A DNA stretch of 64,000 nucleotides from Acidobacteriota bacterium. Its GTDB lineage: Bacteria; Acidobacteriota; Terriglobia; UBA7540. The first letter of the stretch is position 1, and every line of letters starts with the position of its first letter. This document shows, piece after piece, positions 1 through 7,634 of this stretch. The stretch spans positions 37,501 to 101,500 of the forward strand of contig JAKAWG010000002.1 of assembly GCA_021817045.1 (NCBI GenBank), given 5' to 3'. The notes beneath the pieces were generated by a model that did not search any database, was not told the origin of the DNA, and saw only the letters and a program-made list of their open reading frames with translations. A program made the position numbers and the translations under genes.

Positions 1-453
1 GGTGGGCCAACGCTCTTTGCTGGCGGCCATTTTGCGACGACCGACGGCAAAGCGCATTTCACGCCGACAAACCCGGCCGGGCGACAAGTCCCACCCGGAT
101 CGTTTCGGCTCTCCACCCGCCGCGGTAAGCAGTTCAACTCGATGGTCTGGCGGACGACCGATCCTTTGACCGGTGCCGCGCGCGACCACATCCTGATCTC
201 GCCGGAGGATGCTGTGGGCCTCGCGATCAAAGATGGTGACACGATCCGCCTTGCTTCCAAGGCAGGAAGCTACACCGGGCGCGCCAAGATCGACCGCATC
301 AAGCCCGGCAACCTTGAGGTCTATTGGCCGGAAGGTAACAGCCTGCTGTCGCGAGAGGCAATTGATCTTGCTTCCCTGGAACCAGACTATAACGCCGTCG
401 TGAGTATCGAAAGAGTTCCCGTAACAGACGGGTCGGCCGGCAGGAAAGGCTAA
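1..453 (+). CDS. Molybdopterin oxidoreductase, C-terminal end (partial)
   Basis: The gene is open at the left edge; about 150 residues remain. The visible part is a molybdopterin-dinucleotide-binding domain: a GKAHF segment, then STRRGKQFN, DPLTGAARD and the PGNLEVYWPEGN stretch. This pattern is typical of the FdhF/YdeP-like oxidoreductase alpha subunits (formate-dehydrogenase-like, bis-MGD cofactor). The cofactor-coordinating N-terminal residues and any iron-sulfur site lie outside the window, so the substrate cannot be stated. The fdhD gene follows closely on the same strand, which fits because FdhD sulfurates the Mo cofactor of formate dehydrogenases. The stop is TAA at 451-453. Confidence 0.85.
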   Translation, partial: GGPTLFAGGHFATTDGKAHFTPTNPAGRQVPPGSFRLSTRRGKQFNSMVWRTTDPLTGAARDHILISPEDAVGLAIKDGDTIRLASKAGSYTGRAKIDRIKPGNLEVYWPEGNSLLSREAIDLASLEPDYNAVVSIERVPVTDGSAGRKG

Positions 454-513
454 AGCTTTATTCCGATGCGAACGGCGCTTGCACGATGGCCGATGCCTGG
501 TAGAAAAGAAACA

Positions 514-1422
514 ATGAGCTCCAGCAGACTTTTCCAGCGCACCCAACCGACTCAGCTTGTTGAGTGGCAGAACGGCGAGGAACGGCGGCTTCAAGATGAT
601 CTCGCGGCTGAAGAGCCGCTGCAAATCTGCCTGGGGGAGATGCCGTTGACCGTAACTCTACGGACCCCTGGCCACGATCTGGAACTGGCCGCAGGATTTC
701 TCTTCACCGAAGGCATCATCCAGAGCCGCGAGCAGATTCTTTCCCTCAAACAGTGCCGGCAGACCTCTCAAGGACTTGTCGCAATCAGGTTCCGCGACCA
801 GCCGAGCGGCTTATCAGACGAGGCACTCGGAAATGTGGTTCGCGTTGAACTTGCCGTAGACGTGGTTCCCGAGATTGAGCGGGGCAGACGAAATTTTTTT
901 GCAACCGCGAGTTGCGGAATTTGCGGCAAAGCTTCCATCGAATCCGTTCGTCTGCGCGGGATCCATTCACCGAATCCGGATTTTCGTATGGCACCGGAAA
1001 TTCTGATTCAGCTTGCAGAGAGAATGCGTGGCGCGCAAGATATTTTCTCGCGTACTGGCGGACTCCACGCGGCGGCGCTGTTTGATGAGCAAGGGAAACT
1101 TATCATGCTGCGTGAGGACATTGGGCGGCACAACGCCGTGGATCAATTGGTGGGCTGGGCGTTGCTTAACGGGAGCATTCCCCTTTCGAAATACACCATG
1201 ATGGTGAGCGGCCGAGGTGGGTTCGAAATCATACAGAAAGCGGCCGTTGCCGGAACGCCGGTCGTCGCCTCCGTGTCCGCCCCATCCAGCCTCGCGGTCA
1301 CGGTCGCCCGCGAACTTAACCTTACTCTGGTGGGATTCCTGCGAGGCTCGCGGTTTATGGTCTATTCCGGTCCTGAGCGCCTCGGCCTGGGCGGCAGAAA
1401 ATTATCGCGAGAGCTTAACTGA
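514..1422 (+). CDS. fdhD: FdhD, sulfurtransferase for formate dehydrogenase maturation
   Basis: FdhD passes sulfur from IscS to the molybdenum cofactor before insertion into formate dehydrogenase. The CGICG motif carries the two catalytic cysteines. DIGRHNAVDQLVG and the SGRGGFEIIQKA segment are also family signatures. Length (302 residues from this ATG) is normal. An in-frame ATG at 466 would add 16 residues; neither start has a strong Shine-Dalgarno, and I prefer 514 because the conserved part begins soon after it. It lies about 60 bases behind the oxidoreductase end, so the two are probably one transcript. Confidence 0.9.
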   Translation: MSSSRLFQRTQPTQLVEWQNGEERRLQDDLAAEEPLQICLGEMPLTVTLRTPGHDLELAAGFLFTEGIIQSREQILSLKQCRQTSQGLVAIRFRDQPSGLSDEALGNVVRVELAVDVVPEIERGRRNFFATASCGICGKASIESVRLRGIHSPNPDFRMAPEILIQLAERMRGAQDIFSRTGGLHAAALFDEQGKLIMLREDIGRHNAVDQLVGWALLNGSIPLSKYTMMVSGRGGFEIIQKAAVAGTPVVASVSAPSSLAVTVARELNLTLVGFLRGSRFMVYSGPERLGLGGRKLSRELN

Positions 1423-1549
1423 GTTGCTGACACATCTCGGAGCGATTTCAAGAGCAGAGAGGCCATGCGAGCGCACGACCGAGAGCTTCGGGATTTCTGA
1501 CGTCTGCTTGTCTCACAACAGGTCAGTTGACGCGATCAGCGTCCCGGCC

Positions 1550-3877
1550 TTATGACGATGAGACCTCAATTAAGCAAAGTGAACGAGGCTCGAGTTTTAT
1601 ATCGATCACGCTGGGGAGTTGCACCTCCCGTTCTTCTTTCCGGTCATCAAGGTGTATCACGAATCGCTTAGTTCCCTCTCCCTCCAGTTCCACCTGTGGG
1701 TTTTCCGGCAGGCAAGCGTAGTTGGCCAGCACCACGGCCACGCGCCCATCCTGCGCTTGCCAGGTGGCGGATGCCACAGCCGGCTCCTTGCCCCAGCCGA
1801 AGTCCCGCCACGTGACTCCGTTGACTTTCCAGGGACGCAACATGCGGCCATAGACGAGATAATCTCGAGCAAGACCGGCCCTAAAATGAGTGACCCTTCG
1901 GGTCCAGTCGAGAAATGCGGCCTGGTCAGGCACGGCGCGTGTCCACGTCTGGTCCCAGTCGTACTCGACAAGTCCCTTGTCTCGGAGTGTGAAATTGATG
2001 TAGTAACCACCCACCAACGCCCTCGCCACCGAAGCTCGAAGGGCCTCATCATTGATCCGATTGGTATAGAACCCCTGAAATCCATTCGCGTATTCGTGAT
2101 ACAAAAACGAATACAGAGGACACGTTCTGATGCGCGCATCCCAAACCTGAAGATGCTGAAGGAAAACCTCAGGGGGAGCGCCTTCGCAAGACATGGCGAT
2201 TGTCGGATTAATTGAGGTGGCCGTCGCCCTATCAGCCTTCAGCAGTGTCTCGAATGCCTCCGTCATCCATGGTCCAGGCACGGGCGGATGGCCGTGGTTG
2301 GTCGCATAACAGGCATAGGGGCCACATCCCTGATCGAACTGCTGCACGATGTCCGGTCCCAGTTGCGCCATCTTTCGTGTCATGTTCAGAATCATCTGGC
2401 GGCCCCGCTCCGTTCGTACGCAGACATAATAATTCTTACGCCACGCCCATACCCACTCAAAAGGTTTTCCGTCCCATTTTCGAACGACTGCCGCTTCTCC
2501 GTCGTGATTGCGAAAATAAGGCATGCCATCGTAGTTCGTGTTCTTTTGCCAGATCACCCAGCAGAGGCCATCGCCATAGATCATGGGATGCCAGCCGCGC
2601 GCTCTTGCCTTGATCATGAACTCGTGAAACGCAGCTTCCCCACCTAAAGGCGGATAAGCATCCGGCTGAACCCATGGCCCCGCGTGTTCCCAATTAAAAA
2701 CAATAGGCTGGATTGGACTCTTTAATGCCGAAGCCAGCTTCTCCAAATAAGGCAGGGCATTCGTCAAGGGCGTATATTCAGGATTCACGCCGTGCGGATC
2801 CCAATCCCCCTGGCCACGCATTGGGAACGCAATCGCGGGAGGAGAATCGGCAAGCCACTTGGGGATATCCGTCCTTTCAGCCAATTTGGTCGCACAAAAT
2901 GACTGTTTGGCGGCCCAATTCCGATACATCTCTGCCGCAGCATACCAGTCGCCGTGGAAAGTGCCGAGAACTACGTTGTAGGGAAGTTTTGTCACGCCCG
3001 GCCCGCGCGAGCCGGGATAGTGTCCCACACCCATTGTGACCCCATCCGTTTCCAGCAGGGGATCAATGAATTTGGGCGAGCCTTTCGAGTCGTCGCAAGC
3101 CACGTACAAGCCGCCTGCATCGTCATAGTAAGCCATTAACTGCGTCGTAGTCCAACCTGGATAATTGGTGGCGCGCCAGATTTCAGGCGAATTGGAACCT
3201 ACTGACATGGATGGTTCCACCGGGCCTGCCAACATCCCGTCAGCAAATGACCACAGGATGTGGCTCGTGCTTCGATCTTCGATCCTGTCAAAAGGGACCT
3301 CCACGACAGGGAACTGGATGTGCCCGATCCAGTCTGTCGTCCCGTTATTCAACTCCAGACTCCAATAAGTGAGTGTCTCTCGTTCCGGGCAGCGAATGGT
3401 CACGCGGGCATCAAGCGGCAATTGGGCGATCTCGTTGAAGTCGATGGTGACGGTTGTTCCATCCGGATTCGTGGCCAGGCTTACCCGCACCTGTTTGGCC
3501 TCCGAGGAAGTGACCGTCCGGAACTCCGAACGCTCGCTCATGAACTCGACTTTGAAAAGTGGCAGCCCCGCATGACCCGGCACGAGTAATTCGCGATTTA
3601 CGCCAAAGGTGGAGCAGAACGATGCCAGCGTGCCCTTTGTCCTGTCAATCAACAGCCGGTATCCTGGATTGATGATGATGACTGGTGACTGTTCGGAAAC
3701 CACACTCCGAACGGTGTCCGGCTTCGCAGGTGCCGCTGATCGAGTTTCCTTCGCGCGTGCGTCCTTCGCCAACGCTGTCGCCGGCGCGAACGCCGCCACC
3801 GGCACGCCGCCGATAACTTTCAGCAGGTCACGACGGTTGAGAGGGTTCCCTGTTTGCTTGGATTGATCCTTGTCCAA
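1550..3877 (-). CDS. Tat-exported DUF6259-like glycosidase-type protein
   Basis: This 775-residue protein begins with a twin-arginine signal (RRDLLKVIGG followed by an Ala-rich stretch), so folded export by Tat is expected. An AGGAGGT sits just upstream of the ATG and fixes the start. After a beta-rich N-terminal part (about 60-330) comes a region with WYAAAEMYRNWA, VFNWEH and DQGCGPYACY, resembling the TIM-barrel glycosidase-like proteins of the DUF6259 group. The C-terminus has a beta-sandwich look. Substrate is unknown. Its neighbours include a regulator and GH31 and GH27 enzymes, which suggests plant or microbial polysaccharide breakdown. The family name comes from memory of the sequence pattern; a search should confirm it. 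Confidence 0.65.
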   Translation of the reverse strand: MDKDQSKQTGNPLNRRDLLKVIGGVPVAAFAPATALAKDARAKETRSAAPAKPDTVRSVVSEQSPVIIINPGYRLLIDRTKGTLASFCSTFGVNRELLVPGHAGLPLFKVEFMSERSEFRTVTSSEAKQVRVSLATNPDGTTVTIDFNEIAQLPLDARVTIRCPERETLTYWSLELNNGTTDWIGHIQFPVVEVPFDRIEDRSTSHILWSFADGMLAGPVEPSMSVGSNSPEIWRATNYPGWTTTQLMAYYDDAGGLYVACDDSKGSPKFIDPLLETDGVTMGVGHYPGSRGPGVTKLPYNVVLGTFHGDWYAAAEMYRNWAAKQSFCATKLAERTDIPKWLADSPPAIAFPMRGQGDWDPHGVNPEYTPLTNALPYLEKLASALKSPIQPIVFNWEHAGPWVQPDAYPPLGGEAAFHEFMIKARARGWHPMIYGDGLCWVIWQKNTNYDGMPYFRNHDGEAAVVRKWDGKPFEWVWAWRKNYYVCVRTERGRQMILNMTRKMAQLGPDIVQQFDQGCGPYACYATNHGHPPVPGPWMTEAFETLLKADRATATSINPTIAMSCEGAPPEVFLQHLQVWDARIRTCPLYSFLYHEYANGFQGFYTNRINDEALRASVARALVGGYYINFTLRDKGLVEYDWDQTWTRAVPDQAAFLDWTRRVTHFRAGLARDYLVYGRMLRPWKVNGVTWRDFGWGKEPAVASATWQAQDGRVAVVLANYACLPENPQVELEGEGTKRFVIHLDDRKEEREVQLPSVIDIKLEPRSLCLIEVSSS

Positions 3878-4048
3878 TGTTACCTCCTGTTCGGTTAGCC
3901 CGGATATCTTGAAGTGGGCTCATGTGACGAATCTGAGTTGCGAGGTGATCTGGGTTACTCAAAGACGCCGACCCTCCGTTTAATGCTGAGCCAAGACTCC
4001 AGCCCATCCCTTCACCGGAGTAGGCCGAACCCGCAACAACTTAGAAAG

Positions 4049-6175
4049 CTATCGGGGGAGATCAACGAGCCAGATTTCGGACGAGAATTTCTCGCTATTA
4101 ATGTACGCGATGAATTGGCCGTCCAGAGAAAAATTAAAAGGTTCGTTGTCCCCGGAAAAATGAAGACGTTTGAGCTGCGCGACTTTACCGTCCAACGTCA
4201 CCGTCTCAATCTGCTGAGTTCCGTCCGGATTGAGCTTTCGAAACGCGATGCGCTTGCCGTCCGGCAGCCACGCCGGAAATCCACCCGAGGAGGTGAGTCG
4301 ACTCATAGCCCTTCCATCAGGACGGATGACGAAGACTCCTCTTTTAAGACTGTGATCAGGACTGAATGCGATCCAATTCCCGTGGGGCGACCAACGCGGC
4401 TCCGTCGAGGCGGAACGAACCAATTGACGCTCCGCCCCGTCCGTCATCTTTTTCAAGTAGATTCGCGAAATACCATTGTCAGTCCGCGCGTACGCGAGCG
4501 TGCGGCCATCCGGAGACAGGTCACCGTAAGCTGCGTTCTCTTTTGCGGGTGTCAGTGGTTCAGCCACGCCGCCGCCGCGAGGTATTCTCCAAATGCGGCT
4601 GGCCCCTGGAACGGACGTGAAGTAAATAAGCCACCGGCCATCGCGGCTGTATCGGCCATACACTTGCGGCGCGTCGCCCGATGTTAACGGACGAGGCTTT
4701 CCTCCGCCTAACTCGAGCGCCCAAATGCGCGACCCACCATCGTTTTCGGCTTGACTAAAGGCGATTTCCCGCCCGTCAGGCGATATGAAAGGAGCCCACA
4801 AGTGAGGTGAATGGTTTAACAGTCGCCGCGTGACGCCGGAATGTAGGTTGGTTAGGAAAAGGGCATCCTTCGATTGGACGCTCGAAAACACGACACGTCC
4901 CGTCCGGCTCACACTCGGCCATTCTTCCGGGCTGAGGCCCTGGGTGAGTTGGACCGCGCGTCGGCGCTTATCGAGGGAGTAGTACCACAACTCGGTGGCC
5001 CCTGCCTGGCTAGACGAGTAGATGATCCCCTTGCCGTCTGGTGTGAAAACAGGATGGTGCGCAAATACATCTGGACGAATTGCGTGCAGCCTGGAGGCCG
5101 GGCCGCCCTCATCCGGAACGATCCAGATCTCCCCCTCAACGCCACCGTTGCTGCGCTCGACGGCAACTGAACGGCCATCAGCAGACCACGACGGATCGCG
5201 AAGGAAAGGATAGGTGATGTTCGCGTTGAGAATAATCCGCAGGGCCGTCCCGTTGATCTTGGAGGTAGCTAAGGCTTCGCCGCCGCCAGGCTGCTCTACG
5301 ATGAAGGCCAGCCGCGATCCATCCGGCGACCATGCTGGGTCACGGGCGTTGTTTAATGGGCAATCCACTTCACCTCTGAAGACCGGTGCGATGCAAATCT
5401 GGGGGCGGTCAGAGCCAGATGGGTAACGAACAAAAGCGATACGCTCGTCATCTGGCGCGAAAGTCGGCTCCACTTCGCGGAGGTCCTCGTGAGATAGCCT
5501 TATCGCATCGCCGCCAGCCACTCGCCGCAAGTAAATCCGTGCGCTTCCCCCTTGGCCGCTTACATAGGCCAGCATCTTGCCATCATAAGAAATCGCGGGA
5601 TCAGAAAGATCGCCGTCTCCGGCCATCAGTCGAGTCAGCTTGGTGCCGTGCTGGGGCATACGGTCCGGCCTACGCCTCAAGCTGCTGACGGCTAATATGA
5701 TAAACGATCCGGCAACAGCAGCGAAAACCACGGCGAGAGCAAGCGGCATTTGCCACCCTTTGGGTCCCGATAACACTGGTGCTTGATTGGCTGTCCGGTT
5801 GCGTGAAGCGACCTGGACACCGATGGCTTCGACCTCGGCGGTCTCGACTGGAGCGATAAAGCGATACCCTCGCCGGGATAACGTTTCGATGAAGCGAGGT
5901 TTCGCCGCTGTGTCGCCTAGCGCGCGCCGCAGCCTTTTGATCGCGGCATTCAGGCTGTGCTCGAAATCGACAAACGTACCCTCCGGCCAGAGTTGGGCAC
6001 GCATCTCTTCGCGCGTCACGATCCTTCCAGGGCACTGGAGGAGGAGGTTCAATAGGTGGACAGGTTGGCCCACAAGCTTGATCTTATGGCCGCGACGCGA
6101 TAGCTCACCGGTGGCAGGATGGTATTCAAACGGCACGAAGCGCACCGTCTCTTCCCTGTTCCCGCGGTTGTTCAT
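4049..6175 (-). CDS. Winged-helix regulator with membrane anchor and TolB-like propeller
   Basis: A one-component regulator of 708 residues. Residues about 10-105 form an OmpR/CadC-type winged helix (TREEMRAQLWPEG, FVDFEHSLNAAIKRLRRALG, RRGYRFIAPV). A single membrane segment follows near residue 145-170 (MPLALAVVFAAVAGSFIILAV). The rest is made of PD40/TolB-type WD-like repeats (ISYDGKMLAY, WSPDGSRLAFI, FTPDGKGIIYSS and others), predicted to form an extracytoplasmic propeller. This CadC-like layout is abundant in Acidobacteriota. The DNA-binding half would be in the cytoplasm and the propeller would sense something outside. Lying between two glycosidase genes, it may control them; that is inference. 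Confidence 0.85.
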   Translation of the reverse strand: MNNRGNREETVRFVPFEYHPATGELSRRGHKIKLVGQPVHLLNLLLQCPGRIVTREEMRAQLWPEGTFVDFEHSLNAAIKRLRRALGDTAAKPRFIETLSRRGYRFIAPVETAEVEAIGVQVASRNRTANQAPVLSGPKGWQMPLALAVVFAAVAGSFIILAVSSLRRRPDRMPQHGTKLTRLMAGDGDLSDPAISYDGKMLAYVSGQGGSARIYLRRVAGGDAIRLSHEDLREVEPTFAPDDERIAFVRYPSGSDRPQICIAPVFRGEVDCPLNNARDPAWSPDGSRLAFIVEQPGGGEALATSKINGTALRIILNANITYPFLRDPSWSADGRSVAVERSNGGVEGEIWIVPDEGGPASRLHAIRPDVFAHHPVFTPDGKGIIYSSSQAGATELWYYSLDKRRRAVQLTQGLSPEEWPSVSRTGRVVFSSVQSKDALFLTNLHSGVTRRLLNHSPHLWAPFISPDGREIAFSQAENDGGSRIWALELGGGKPRPLTSGDAPQVYGRYSRDGRWLIYFTSVPGASRIWRIPRGGGVAEPLTPAKENAAYGDLSPDGRTLAYARTDNGISRIYLKKMTDGAERQLVRSASTEPRWSPHGNWIAFSPDHSLKRGVFVIRPDGRAMSRLTSSGGFPAWLPDGKRIAFRKLNPDGTQQIETVTLDGKVAQLKRLHFSGDNEPFNFSLDGQFIAYINSEKFSSEIWLVDLPR

Positions 6176-6530
6176 ACCCCAAACACTCGATATGGCATTT
6201 GGAAGATTGAGACAAATAGAGAATAACCGACTGAGTAATATGACTCAACTGCAACAGGAAGAAAAGCTTAATGGATCACCTTTGGGTCACCGAGATGTCA
6301 CCTCCAGCCCCTTGATGAGATCGTTAAGCTATGAAGAAATAGTGCGAGATTTTGGCCTATGTGGGCTCTATCTCCATGACTGGCTGGGGGTATTTGTGCG
6401 GCTCCTCCCACCTATGAAGTTGGCTTTGGGGATGGCGTCGGCATTTTGCCGGCCGTGAAAGAAGCCGCCGGGGCGGCGGCGCTACAACGATGGCTTGTCA
6501 CTAGATTTTGCAGCCATTGGTTAGAATGCC
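6176..6530. other. Intergenic region between divergent regulators
   Basis: This 355-base gap separates the membrane-anchored regulator from the AAA+ activator and must carry both promoters. I see no convincing -35/-10 pair and no -24/-12 sigma-54 site. A 72-residue open frame from ATG 6240 has no ribosome binding site and is not called. A GC-rich stem (GCCGCCGGGGCGGCGGC) lies near 6461-6480. Confidence 0.4.
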
Positions 6531-7580
6531 ATGATTTGGGATCAGGCAGACGGCGAACTGCGGCGAACCTTTGCGGAGCGCGGGTTTATTGCGTGTTCCG
6601 ATGCAATGATGGCGGTGTTGCGGCAAGCTAGTAAGGCGGCGCAGCTCAGCGATATTACCGTGCTGCTGGAAGGTGAGACAGGCACCGGAAAACAAGTGCT
6701 GGCACGTGCAATTCACCAATTGGATCAAAAGCGCCATTCACGCCCTTTCGTTACTGTACATTGCAGCACCATCAACGAAACATTGGCAGAAAGTGAGTTT
6801 TTTGGGCATGAGCGCGGCGCGTTTTCGGGAGCTGTGAGTCCGCGAAAGGGGCTTTTTCAAGCGGCGCAAGGTGGGACCGCTTTGCTTGACGACGTCAACG
6901 ATCTTCCCCTTCCGCTGCAGGCGAAGTTACTGGACGTCCTGCAAAGGCGCGTCGTCCGTGCTGTGGGCTCTGATCGTGAGACGGCTATCGATGTGCGCAT
7001 CATGGCCGCGTCCAACCGCCCGCTCGCCGAGCTGGTGCGGCAGAACACCTTTCGAGCAGACCTGTATTACCGCCTTAACGTGGTACACCTGTCACTGCCT
7101 CCGCTCCGCGAGCGATTCGCGGAGTTGTGTCCGCTGATCCTGGAATTTGCTCGCCGTCACCACGAAGTTTATCCTGGTATTACCCGCGTAGATGGTGAAT
7201 TGACCGCTCATCTCGCCTCCCAGCGGTTCGAAGGCAATGTCCGAGAGCTGGAGCACTGCGTCCAGCGGATGTTATTTGCCAAGACAGAGGGAACCTCGCT
7301 GGGAGTAGAGGACTGGATGTCACAATGTCAAGACAGCAGAAACGAGACAAGCCGTGAGATGGTGCGAGACGCGGCACATACACTATGGAGGGTTGTCTCT
7401 CGGGAAGGGTTGTCCTGTGCCGATGTCTTGCGCCTCACTGAAAGATACCTTCTGGAAATTGCCATGTCCAGCGGCCCGCAAACACGCCGTGACCTCGCTC
7501 AGCGCTTAAGGACGAGTGAGCGCACCCTCTACCACAAACTTCGATCTCACGCTCTGACGAGCCGGTCAGCCTCCGCCTGA
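6531..7580 (+). CDS. Sigma-54-type AAA+ activator with atypical motifs
   Basis: The 349-residue protein has an AAA+ sigma-54 interaction domain (about 20-255) and a C-terminal Fis-type helix-turn-helix (RDLAQRLRTSERTLYHKL). Walker A is GETGTGKQ. There is no receiver, PAS or GAF sensor domain, so activity must be set by expression, a partner protein or ligand binding to the AAA+ core. Two signatures differ from the norm: the sigma-54 contact loop reads GAFSGA rather than GAFTGA, and Walker B reads LLDDV where LDE is usual. Arginine-finger region FRADLYYRLNV is normal. It may still be a true activator with altered properties, or one that acts without sigma-54. The ribosome binding site is weak. 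Confidence 0.85.
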   Translation: MIWDQADGELRRTFAERGFIACSDAMMAVLRQASKAAQLSDITVLLEGETGTGKQVLARAIHQLDQKRHSRPFVTVHCSTINETLAESEFFGHERGAFSGAVSPRKGLFQAAQGGTALLDDVNDLPLPLQAKLLDVLQRRVVRAVGSDRETAIDVRIMAASNRPLAELVRQNTFRADLYYRLNVVHLSLPPLRERFAELCPLILEFARRHHEVYPGITRVDGELTAHLASQRFEGNVRELEHCVQRMLFAKTEGTSLGVEDWMSQCQDSRNETSREMVRDAAHTLWRVVSREGLSCADVLRLTERYLLEIAMSSGPQTRRDLAQRLRTSERTLYHKLRSHALTSRSASA

Positions 7581-7634
7581 TAACATTTGAACGTCAAACG
7601 CCGCGCATCGAGGGGACAATAAAAGATCCTTGGC

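Noticed and set aside
6240-6458. 72-codon plus-strand frame between the two regulators
   Set aside because: No Shine-Dalgarno and no recognisable features; it fills a divergent promoter region.
6360-6520. Sigma-54 (-24/-12) promoter in front of the AAA+ activator
   Set aside because: GG and GC dinucleotides with the right spacing and context could not be found.
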